Of a stretch of 64,000 bases of DNA, positions 1 to 12,400 are shown in pieces. Origin of the DNA: Undaria pinnatifida (taxonomy: Eukaryota; Sar; Phaeophyceae; Laminariales; Alariaceae). Location of the stretch: positions 7,316,381 to 7,380,380 of the forward strand of contig JABAKD010000011.1 of assembly GCA_012845835.1 (NCBI GenBank). Reading direction: 5' to 3'. The notes beneath the pieces are model-generated. The model was not told the origin of the DNA. It did no database searches and worked only from the letters and a program-made list of their open reading frames with translations. Numbering within the stretch: position 1 is the stretch's first letter; the number at the start of each line of letters is the position of its first letter. A program made the translations under genes and the position numbers.

Positions 1-393
1 TGTCGGAGAGGTGTTGGAGTTGGTGATCCCCAAGACCATCAACAGCATAAAGACAATACATGAAAAAGTGAAAAATAGTAGCAAGTACCTGGTATCTCAC
101 ACACTGAGAGGTGGGTGGGGTTCATTTAAGAGGAGCGAGCGCAAGAAACACGAAAGCGAGCAGACTATTCATGTATTTTTTTTCAACACACAAGAACTAA
201 GATATGACATCCTTTGGAAAGTAGTACCTGGTACGTATACTAGAGAACACGCATGTATTCTAACAAGAATGAGAACAAAAACGATCACGATACCGACGAT
301 GGCAGCGATAACGATGGTGATAACAATAACGAATATCGATAAATGAAAATGACAACGATAACGCTACGCTAGGTTAGGTTAGGCTAGTCTGAC

Positions 394-462
394 CTCCTTC
401 CAGCCGTCGCTCATCTCCTTGGCGTAGCCGCCGGCACCGCTGCCGTCTTCGTCATACTCCAC
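394..462 (-). CDS. Transhydrogenase exon 7: domain I loop
   Basis: 69 bases, 23 codons. Acceptor GACTTAG|GTGGAG, donor GGAAGGAG|GTCAGA (a weak but legal GT). It encodes [20 protein letters not shown], the family's well-conserved loop after the Rossmann fold. The next exon should lie left of the window or within the first 390 bases; I could not find it. Confidence 0.88.
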
Positions 463-3400
463 CTAAGTCAATATCGCGTACAAACAAGTCCATAAGACAA
501 ACACGAGTTGACCAAACAATCAACAAATTAACGAGCGAGCGAACGAACAAACGAAGGAACCAACGAACCAAAAAAACGGATCGAACGAACACTAATTCTT
601 CCAATATTTCCCTTTTCTCCTTCGGTCCTATTTCGTTGCTCAATTCCAAATTCCTCCTTTCCATGCTTCCCTCTCTCCCATTATTCCTCTCTTCTTTATT
701 TCCTTCCTTTTTCCCTTTGTTTCTTCCATACTGTCTTTAGTCCTTCCTCATTCCCTTCCTTCCTTCTTCATTCCCTTCCGTGGTTCCTTGAGACGGCTGA
801 TGGATGGCTATCACAAATCGGTACATGAACAGATAATTGCGCCCTCGGGGACACACTAGCGGTGGTTGACCGATTGAGACGCGGTCCCAGTTCCCTCGAC
901 CTAAAAGAGCTCACTCATCCCTTCCTTCTTCCTTCCTTGCTTTGTCCACTTCATCTGCACCCACCACCACCACCACAACCACCACCACCACAACCACCAC
1001 CACCACCACCACCACCACCACCAACCCCGCCTGCACCACCAACACCAACACCACCACCAACGTCACCAACAAACTTCGCTAACCCCACCGTGCTGTATCA
1101 ATGCTTACTGCATATTGCTTCCCTCGTGCAGTACGGACTACAGGTACAAGAACCATTGTATCTTGAAAACATGTGGGCTCCTTGTGCTTATCACGTCCTC
1201 GGGAGGTCTTAAGTGGCAAACCTCGTAACTACCCAGTATAAGGTCCCATGTCGCCACTTGAGCCCCCCGAAGGATATTTTACTTGAGCTAACCATTTCAC
1301 ACGCACAAAACGCCTATAAATAGCGCGTGTACGCACAATTAGACGCAACTCGACAAGGAAAGAAAACGCCCAACCTTGTTCGCCATGAATAAGAAGACAC
1401 ACACCACCGTAGTGGAGAGGGGGGGGGGGACCTGCTATGTTACCCCCCAAGTGAGCTACGAAAAAGGGAGGGTGCCGAAGAAAAAACGGAAGAAGTTGCA
1501 GAGAAAACGCCAAAAAATAAGATGGGATTCGGAAAAAAGGAGAAAAAAAGGATTCCTCACCTGAAGGAACTCCGCCCCGAGGGACTCGATCTGCTCCCGC
1601 ACAACGGGTCTGACATCGTACGCCCTGACGATGGCTCCCATCGCCTTAGCCTGGGCGATCGCCGCCAGACCCGCCACCCCGGCTCCCACCACGAGCACCT
1701 GCAACAACACACAACAAAACACAAAACAACGAACAGCGACATTCGTAATTCCCCATGTTTAGATGAGGTCTGTACCATATTAACACGCGTACTATACTGA
1801 TTGTAGATGTTTCCCATGTTTGGATGTCTGAACCATACTGATGGATATCCACCGGTGTAGGTGTACTATATTTCTTCCGTCCGGGCGATCGCCGACAGAC
1901 TGGCCACCCCGGTTCCCACCACAAGCATCTGCAAACAACACACAAAACGGTAGGCGGTATTCAAGATGTCCATTTATATTTACATATTTACAGAATGTTC
2001 AGGTATTTGGACCGATGACAATGGAAGGCCGATAGTTTGGCCAAAAAGTTTCCAAACTTTTTTTGCGTGTTATTTGCTGAAAGATTCCGGGTAGTATCGC
2101 TATGGGGGAAAAATGATTCAACATATTTTTTTCTGGCTCTTTTTTTTGGAAGTGCGGTCCAACAGGTCAATTTGTCTATTGTTCATCAAGCCATGATCAA
2201 CATTGCCCACCAAACACGATTGACTTTCGATTTCGAGATAGAGACAACCCATGGTCACTCCTCTTCGTTCCGGACAAGGCCACATGAGTGTAGGTGACAG
2301 CGCTGAAGAGTTCATCTCGATCCATGCCCTAGGGCGTGAGAGGTTGCTTGTGTTGTCCTGTGGTCTTCCGTCACATCCTCTCAAAATTCTGTTTTTCGCC
2401 TGTTGGGAGACGATAGAGAGTTTTTGTCTCAGTTTTCTACACACCAGCCGCCCAATGTGTTCTTAACACAAGCCTGATCGGCGCCCGCCTGGTGGCGGAT
2501 ACCGGATTACCGGCCGTAGAGTGAGCTCTGTACACCGAGGGCGGGTCGGAGCACATAACGGGCTCGTCACGTTCAGAGTTCACGACGCTGTCGTTGATTT
2601 CGTCGAACGAAGTGTGTGGAGAACACGAAAATGCGGCGCGTCTAATCCAAGAGCTGCTTGAGAAATTCTCAGGCCGATGTTGACCAAGATCGCCGCGAGA
2701 AATCGCTTTTTTCCGGAATTCTGGAAATTTTCAAAACAAATAATTGGGTCCATAGGCGACCGTTAAGGCGAAGTTTGGCTGGGATCTTCCGGAATTTCAA
2801 ACTTTGTGCCTTCCATTGTCACCGGTCTTACATGTATTCAGATATTTACAATGTTTCTAGACCGGTGCTGAAGTGAGGCCAACAGTTTGAAAAAAAAACT
2901 AAATTTCCGAAGATCCCAGCCTGGACGGTCGTCTATGGGCCCAATTTTGTAGAATTTGTTTTTGGAATTTGCATTTTCCAATTTTCCGGAAAAAAATGGC
3001 GATGTCGGCCAACAGCTGCAAGAGAAAAATGCCAAGCATATCTTGGATTAGACGCGGCGTGATTTCGTGCGCCCCCCACAATTCGTTCGACAAAATCAAC
3101 GACAGCGTCGTGAAATATGAGCGTGGCCAGCTCGTTAGGGGCTCCGACCCTCCCTTGGTGTACAGCGCTCACTCTACGGTCTGTGATGTGTGGCGGGCGC
3201 CGATCAGGCTTCTGTTAAAAACACATTGTGGTACTTCGTCAGATAGCTCACCTTGGCAGGCTTTACGTTCCCCGCAGCGGTCATCTGTCCGCACAGGAGG
3301 CGGCCAAACTCGTGAGCTGCCTCGATAACGGCTCGGTATCCGGCGATGTTAGCCTGATGGATAAAAAAAAACATCGGAAGCGATAGGGGAGGGCAACAAA

Positions 3401-6400
3401 TAAGTAAAATGAGCCGGTTTATCTTTGAATTGCCATGAACATGCCTTCCATCCATATTGCAACCCATATAATACAAGACAAGACATATATCAGGCATCAG
3501 GAATCATAAATACCCCAGAGTTGTCGCACGAAAGGCCGAGACGTTAATTTACGAAGCAGAATCGTCCCAGTCAAATTACATGGCACTTCGTATACCAGAG
3601 AGTTTTCATGTAAAACGCAGAGGCGTTCATCGTACCATTTCACCGCTTGTCGAGGCCGCTTCGTTTCGCGCAGGTGTCCTTCCCTTCCCTTTCCCCCAAC
3701 CACCATCCCGGTGATTCCGAATTTTCGGTCTGTCGTCCATTTCCCTCTGCTGTCCTTTCCCTCCCCTCCGCCCCCCCTCCCCGCCCACCACCAACGGTGC
3801 TCTTGTCTTGAAAGGGATATGCGGCAAATGGTCAAATGACCTAAGGCAACAGACCACTGAGTAACCCCCTGTCCCCAGGCATGCTGCCGTACGACTGCAA
3901 CATTTTTTTTCTGAAGCTCTTCACTTGAAGAGCTCTATACTACATACCATGCACTACACTATACACTATATACTATATACTCTATACTATGTGTTATATA
4001 CCAGGTACCTCTTTCACAAAATCTGTTATGGAGGAAATTAAAAGTTACCCCCGACGAACAACCGCATACACAGTATATTACAGTATATGGAGCCTATCAA
4101 TAGGCACAAAGTGAAGACATGTTGGAAAGAAAGAAAAAATGAAATCCCGACGATTTTGGGTTATAGCCCCTTTAAAGACCCAAAACCCCTCCCTATACCA
4201 ACTCCAAGAAAAATTGTCCCCGAAAAGGACTTCCAGATGTAAAGGCGGAAAAGAGCCCCTTCCTCCAGAAAATGTTTCAGCCAAAAAGTGGTATACCTTA
4301 ATACCTCTATCGTAGCACGCGTCCCCCATCCCTTACCTGCGAGCTAAGGGCGTCGTACGTCTGCCCCCTTGACAGAGTTCTGGGGATGCAGTCCATAGCC
4401 ATCACCGTCGCGCCCTGACCTTCCAGCTGCTTGACCAGCTCATCGCTCTGCGCCGGGAACAGCAGGCTTATCAAAGTGCGGTTTTCCACAAGAGCAGCCT
4501 CCTCAGAGCTGGGGGGTTCCACCTGTCGCAAACGGCCGTGTAGGGCGGGGGATGGGGGGGGAAGGGGGTGGGAGCAGGGGTGGGAGTGAGATTGGTGGAT
4601 GGTGATGTGGGTGGGGATGGTGGATGGGGACAAGGGAGTGTGAGGTGGGTCGGCGTGGAGGTGGGGGTGGTCTCACCTTCCGTCCCTCTCTCCCTCCCTC
4701 CGTCCCTCTTTCTCCCTCCGTTCTCTCTCTCTTTTCTACCCTCCCTCCCTCACTCACTCTCTCAGTCTTCTCCCCCCCCCGCCGCTCACCTTAACGACGA
4801 TGTCGGACTTCCAGGCTTCGCCTGCTTGCACCACCGTCGCCCCGGCTTCCTCGTACGCAGCGTCCGTGAAACTGGCGGCCTGGCCCGCTCCCGCCTCCAC
4901 CACTACACGAAATCCTTCCTTCATTAGCATGCGCACGGAGGCCGGGCTCTGGCCGACTCTTAAGGAGGGAAGGAGGTGGGGGGGGGGGCGGGGGCAGGAG
5001 GGTTAGAGGGGGGGGGGGGGGGAGGGGGAGGGGGGGTAGCAGGGAAGAGGCGGGGGTGAGGTTTAGGGAATGAGGGGGGGTAGACGGAGCGGGCGGAGAC
5101 AGTCAGAAATATTGAAATCCAGGTCCCCCCTCAACACCAACCCTGGCGAATGAAGAGAAGTCGCCCACGCGCCCAGCGAGCGGGTGGCGTCGGCATATCG
5201 ATGTTCCAGCAGATAATTGATTTCAATGTTCCCGGGGTGTGAGGTTTCCATTATTGAGGAGGCCTATTGAACAGTCAGTAGTACAACATAAAACGGACTA
5301 CTTGCTGGTGGTACCCAAGACAGAGCGCTGGCTGTAAACATTAAAAAATAGCTGGCGTGCCGTACATGCACTCAGAATTGCGCCGCATGAATTCAGCGCG
5401 GACGAACGGCTAAAACACTGGGGGGATAAACGGTGTTCCGCAGCCGACTGAACTTCGCCGGCGCTACGATAAATCACATCGAACTATTGCCACAACAACA
5501 ACAACAACAACAACAACAACAGTGGCAGTGTGCGGAGTAGTACCGGTTGCGGCGGAAGTGCTGTTTTTCGGGGCTGGCACATACGGGCACTAGTGAGGGA
5601 CCCCTACTACTGCAGTGTCACCGAGAGCAGCAAAATTAATACTAACCAACAGCCTTGAGGAACATGTATAAGCGAAAAAACAAATGAGTAACGAGCGGCC
5701 AGTGTATCAGGCGAAGATGACTGTCGCCTCCAAATGAATCGAACTCAAAGCTGACGTGTTTCGAACAGTTTTATAAAATGAGAAACGAGGTCTTTAGCAT
5801 GCTCATGCTGGATCACTTGGACGATTGACCAAAACAAATCCAAGCGCGAGAGCGCAACCTATGACACGATACATGAGTGTCGTGCAAGCCCCTTGCATTG
5901 GACACCGGCATATACACCACCACTTGGGTGTAACCCTACTCACTTTTTTTTCTAGTGCTCATCCCTTCTGCTATGTTCGTACTTCGAAGTTATTTTCTCT
6001 CTCCTTCTCCCCTCCCTAGTCGTAACCCAGACACGGGGTCACCAAGCAGGCTCCCTCCCGCCTCCCCACAACGGTACGCGCCTTTATTTTTTATCGCAAG
6101 CATACTCCATCTATGTTTTCCCTCGTCGACTCGCATCGAAGTGCGCTACCAACATGTGACGGCGTTTTTTGCGGGCGATCCGAAAATTACCCCTCAGTTA
6201 CTTGACTTCGTATGATGTTGTTGTTGTTGTTGTTGTTGTTCTCACATTAACTCGCATAACCAAGTCCGTGGTCACAGGACAGGCTCCAGTCACTCTGTAT
6301 GATATGTGTCTACGGCTGATGCAATACGTTTTCGTCGGATCAAAACACCACCCCCTAACCTACCAGTAGCAGTCCGCGGCGCTTCGTGTGGTCAACCCAG

Positions 6401-9400
6401 TATTCGTCACTTTTGTTTGATTTGTCGTTGTTTCCTTCTCTTAACCCCTTTACAACTGCACCCGATTTGGTTTCGAGGGACAAACTACTTGGGCTGCCAC
6501 TATCGCCATAACAAAAACGGCTAAAAGTCCCAAAAAACGGTCAACAGCAGCATCACAAGTATCGGTCAACTGCAGCATCACAAGTATCGAGCGCACCTCC
6601 GCTCTCCCGGCGTTGACTCCTTGACCACCCCAACCGTGATCTCTCCGTAAGGCACGCCTTTCTTCCCCTCTTCGATCTCTTCCGCCTGAGAGGGCAGAGA
6701 CACAGACCCGATGTCTTCCACCGTAGCTCGGGTCTCGAACAAGGACCGGCGGCTAGCAGCCAAGGTCGACTGCTGGTAGAGGGGCAGAAGAGGCTGCTGC
6801 TGCTGCTGCTGCCGCCGCCGCCGCCCGGCATCCCTTTCTGGCCTGTGGAGGGTGGGCGTGGGGGTGAGTATGGGGATGGGCGAGGGGTTGGGGGTCGGGG
6901 TTGAGGGTGGGAGTAAGGGCTGGGGTGGGGATGGACGAGAGGTTGTGGTTGGGGTTGAGGTCGGGGTTGAGGTTGGGGTTGAGGTCGGGGTTGGGGTTGG
7001 GGTTGGGGTTAAGGTTAGGGTTGGGGTTGGGGTGGGGGTGGGAATGGGGGTCGGGGTGGGGGTGGCGGTAGAAATGGAAGCGGAAGTCGGGGCACAGAAA
7101 GCGGTTAAGGCCGCGGGGGATCTCTAAGGAATGTTTTGTCAACTACGCGCGAGTAGGTGAGCAGCTGCAGCTGTCTGCAAGTGAAGCGCACACGTTCAGT
7201 TTGATGGAGGTTGTTTTTTCCGTTTAATTTCGTGTCTTCATAACTTCGACCAATTCCAACCACAACTACCGAAAACCAACCCAAAGTCGAGTCATAGACC
7301 TCCATTGACAAAGCGCGGACGGCCAATCTGGACACACTAATCACCAGCTGATATTATAAGGATACCACACAAAAAGTAACGCCCGCTCTCGCTGGCACGC
7401 TAGCACGAACCACTCACAAGCTAAAGGTCGTAAGGTCGAAATGCATCGTGTTGAAAAATGCGGCGAAATTGACTGTTCCGAAAACGTATCAAGAATTCAG
7501 AGTGAGCCGGAAACCCGGGAATGGGGGGTGGATATGATGTCCCGCGGTGGGGTAGGGTCGGGTAAGGTTGGGCGGGTAGGGGTGGGGGTAGGGATACTAC
7601 TGTAGGAAGGAACGGGAGGAACGGGAAGGTAAGGTAGGGGTAGCGTCGAGTAGAGGGTATCGTAGGGTAGGATAGATTGGAGTGGGATTAGGGGGGGGGG
7701 GGGGGCGTAGTGAGCAGTACAGTAGGTGCAGCAGCGACAAGAAGCAAGAGCTCTACCACTGCTGTAGCTATTACCTGGTATACGAGTAGGACATGTTTGT
7801 TCCACGTCTACCCTTTGCTTTGCGATATTAAAAGCATATTCGTAAGAATAAAAATACACTCCAGCTGTGTGAGATCGACGATTTATTTCGTCGAAACTCA
7901 CCTTTGCAAGCTCTGTGTGATCGCGCAAATGTATCATAAAAAAGTAAAATACACTTCAGCTGTGAGATCGACCAAAAATGTGTTTTTGATCAAAACTCAG
8001 ATTTGCAAGCTGCGTGTGATACTTCGATCGCGCGTATTACGGGGTGTATACCCTCGTGAAGGATGCAGGTCGGTGACTCCGCTGCCAATGCCAGGGTCAA
8101 CAGGACTAAGACGTTCAGCCTTGTCCTGCGCACGGAAAGTGTATAACCCGCGTGAGGGGCACAAAACCAGACATCTATCTGCAGAATGCAGTATGCATTG
8201 AACAATAAGTGCTATACAAGTAGTGTGAGTCAGCTTTTGCAGTGTATATGGCGAAGGGAGGAGGACACCATTTAGTATAGGGGATTAATATATTCTCCAA
8301 GAGAAAAAACGCGCAACCGGAGTATCACGCAGCTTGCAAAGGATGAATAGCGATCGAACTCACACCTGACGTATTTTATATTCTTTTAGCATGACCAAGC
8401 ATACAAAATCCAGTCGCGCAGTCAGCACGAGGAGCATGGAAACGGAGACATGGACAAAAGAACACAGAACCGTAAAATTCTCACGTCGTATGTAAACTAC
8501 GAGTATCTGAATTGTATCCGTACATGTAACGTTTTCTTGTGCGCGAAATCACACAATTACTGCTGCTGTATCATACTACTGCTTGTTTGGGTGTGACATC
8601 AGCCGTCGACGCTTAGTCAGCGGCGTGATTGGCACCACAGCAATCGTAGTGGGGGGCCTACACAAGGCGGTTGGAATAAGGCGGCCACTCGAAAGGGCGG
8701 ATGGAATCGATTGGCGCAACTGCAACTCTGAATACAAGTGGCCTGTAAGAATACGGAGGGCGGTCTCTCGATGTAGGGAGGGCGGTCAAAATCTCCATCC
8801 CTTCGCACTATATTAATCATTAGATATTAACGGCGTCCCCGATGGAGCAGTTCGTGAATCTCGCCCCTACGGACGCCGAGGTCGCGGGTTCAAGTGTCAC
8901 GAGGTGCATACTCGTGCTCGTAGGGACTCTATCTTGCGTACAGCTTAGAAATTAACGATAAAGCGCGAGAGCCTGTTGGCAAAATTCGATGAAAATCGAC
9001 GAGCACAAAAAGCTGAGAAGTGGAGTGCTGAACCCTACGCGCGTTAACAACGAAGGTAAGTACCGCGGGGGAGGAGACACCTGTGACCACGGCTTGTCCA
9101 GAACGTCGCTGAACGTAAAACCTCTCAACGGTACGAAGTAGAGCTCGGGAGTAGCGCGACGACAGCTCCGCGACGAACACACACGCCGTAAGTTCAGTTG
9201 ATTTAGGCCCCACCTATTTGTTACAATTGGTCTGGTGTGCTTGTTCGCTTGCGGGTTTACTGCGGTTCATTGCATGGCCGAATCACCTTGCTGTATGTGC
9301 AATGCTGTATGTGCAATGCTGTACAAGTATGTGCAATATATTTAGCTTGTGACCACAGAGCTCGTCTTTCCAGGAGGCATCGGCGCGGACACTGGCTATG

Positions 9401-12400
9401 CTGGATGTAGCTGCGTGGAAATATCAGTTTTAATGTGAAGAACACGCACACTATTAATACTGTCCCCTGAAGAACACGCACACTATTGATACTGTCCCCT
9501 GACGACGGCATTCTTGGTACACTACAAAGCAGTCTACGTGCCTCTCAGCTACGTGTTTGCCACCCACAGCACACCGCGGATGCGTTCACCCTGCGCAATA
9601 AGTCTTTGTTTTTTGGGTGTAGACTTTTATTCTCGAATGCTGTATGAACATCAACATATTAGATAACTAGTGATACTCTGTATTCGTACTCCTCCCGATA
9701 TTAAAGCGGGGGAACATGCAAAATACACCACCTACCACACATATAATAGAGCAGTATGGTGGGAACTACAGTTATAAATTTATAAAATGGATGTGATGTT
9801 AGATCTAGCCGAAAATTCCCCACCTAAAGTAAAAATAACAACACCAACCATTGTCGTGGTGGAGAAAAACAAAACCTATACGTACGTACCCGGTGTATAT
9901 TCATTCTTCCCCCCCCCCCCCTACCCCCCCCTACAACGCCCCCTCCTCCCCACCACCCGCACGATCGCCTAGACCTAGCCCCACGCGCACAACAAGCCCC
10001 TGCATATATGATTAATACGCGCCATCGGAGTCCAAATATCTGATCTCACAGCCGGAGTGTATGTGAATATTACTATAAAAAATGAAAATATACTCCAGCT
10101 GTGAGATCGAAGATTTCGTCGAAACCCATCTTTGCAAGCTGTGTGTGATACTCCGATCGCGCGCATTACGAGTTGTGTGTCCTCATTAAGGATATAGGTC
10201 GGCGACTCCCCTTACAATACAGTGTAGCTATCAGGGTCAACAGGATGATTTTAGTCAGTCTGTGCGCGGAAACTATAAAACCCGTTTCTGAGGGGGACAA
10301 AATCTGACAGCTGTGAAGGGAAATGTATCCTTTTATCAAGTGAATCTTGTAAGTCGAATAACCGGTGTGGGGGGTGGGGCGGAGTTTTGAAGGACGTGGG
10401 GGCCTGGTTTTGATCAAAAGCGAGCGGGTTTGGAGGGGGGGGGGGGGGGGAAACCTAAACCTTCAAAACTCTGCCCCCCCCCCCCCCCCCGCTCCTCTCT
10501 TTTTTTTTTTATATTCTCGCTCTTCCTTGCTCAAACGCCCCACCTAATATCGAAACCCGCCCGAGTAATAAACACTTTCACGCACTGGATATCACGTCAT
10601 TATCTTTCTAGAGCCATCCATGCCGCTGCTTCCCCGCCCCCCCCCCCCCCCCCCCCCCCGCCCGCCCCCAACGCCCCCTCCTTCCCCACCACCCGCACCA
10701 TCGCCTAGACCTAGCTAGCACCATACGTGTAGCAAACCCCTACATCTATGCCACCTAAAGCCCTTCCCCCCCCCTCCCCCCCACCTCCCCCCACCCCCCT
10801 CCCCCACCCCCTCGAACACTCCTCCCTCTACTCACTGGTTGTACGACTTACAGAATATACATGATAAACTGGTGCATTCTTTCCGAAACCGCCACATTTA
10901 TACCCTTAAAAGAATGTATAGTTTCCACGCACAGATTGAGCTGCCCCGCCCGCCCCGCCCCCGCCCCCCCCCCATGATAAACAGGTGCATTTTTTTCCAA
11001 AACCGTCAGATGTATCCCCTTGAAGGATTTATAGTTTACAAGCACAAATTGAGCTGCCCCGCCCGTCCCCCCCCCCCCCCTCCCCCCACCCCACCCCCGC
11101 TCCCTTTCGATCAAAACCAGGCCCCCACGTCCTTCAAAACTCCGCCCTCCCCTCACCGGTTATTCGACTTACAGGATTCACTTGATAAACGGATGCATTT
11201 CCTTCCACAGCTGTCAGATTTTGTCCCCCTCAGAAACGGATTTTATAGTTTCCGCGCACAGACCGACTAACATCACCCTGTTGACCCTGATAGCTACACT
11301 GTAGTTGCAAGGGGAGTCGCCGACCTATATCCTTAATGAGGGCACACAACGCGTACTACGCGCGATCGGAGTATCACACAAAGCTTGCAAAGATGAGTTT
11401 CGACAAAATATTCCATTTAACAGCTAGAGTGTATTTTCATTTTTAAAATATATTGAAAAAAAAAAAAAATAGAACCCCTCCCAATAAAAACTCACTCATA
11501 TAGACATACTAACTTAGATCTTTTTTCTGAAAGTGCTCGGTTGGCACCTCCCTGGCATCTCCGGGGGTCCCACTTCGACACCGCCTCCGTGCATTACTTG
11601 CGCGGTACAGCTTTTCTTTGGTTTCTTGCTCGGCCTTTATTGTTTTTGTTTCTGGTCGTTTTGCCAGTTGATTCTTGACTTTTCAGCTGCTTCCTGCAAA
11701 TTTGGTTTTTCTGCCAACACGATTTTGAACTTTTTCGCGATTTTTCTTCCTTTTTGTCTAGCAACTTGAACTTCCTACCATTTGCCGCTAATTTGCCGCC
11801 TGTGCATTAGATGCGGAACGGTCCAGCTTTAGCTTTTCTTCGATTCCCACCATTTGTTTTGTACTTGACGAAGTTTCATCAGCTGAGATCTGGGCTTGGC
11901 TCATCAGCTCCGCACCGCCCAGCACCCCATCGCAGCGCTATAGCTCACAGCAACGCAGCGCCGTGCAGTGCTCTGCGATGCCCTGCTGCTCAGCTCAGCA
12001 GCGCACCGCAGCGCAGCGCTTTGCCGTGCTCTGCCATGCTGCGTGCTTTGCTGTACTTTTTCACTAGTTCGCACATGCCAACAATATTCGAAGTATCATA
12101 CCACGTACCGGTACTATTAATACTACACCAGGTTTGCACATATGACGTTATTGGATCACAAACAATGCACCCCCAACTCAGTTCAGCACGGCTATATATA
12201 GCTCAGAAGCGCAGCGCAGCGCAGTGCGGTGCCGTGCCTTGCCCTTCGTTTTGCGGTGCTGTGTCGTGCGGCGCTGTGCGTTCTTTTGCACATACGGCAG
12301 CAGTTACTAGTAGTTGTAGTACCAGGTACGATACAGATACCAGGTATATGTACGTGTTTTGTGTACTCGTCTTTTTGCTTTCTTCAATTGTCCTCTCTCG

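Noticed and set aside
862-1212. Proline-rich frame
   Set aside because: Made by a CCA/ACC microsatellite in an intron of an opposite-strand gene.
2933-3172. Frame containing [10 protein letters not shown], resembling the FHDAV motif of haem peroxidases
   Set aside because: Sits in one arm of the foldback element, no other peroxidase motifs are present, and the other arm disrupts it. Chance.
6845-7085. True telomere or chromosome end
   Set aside because: GGGGTT-like array is degenerate, internal, and flanked by a coding exon and intron; treated as interstitial simple repeat.
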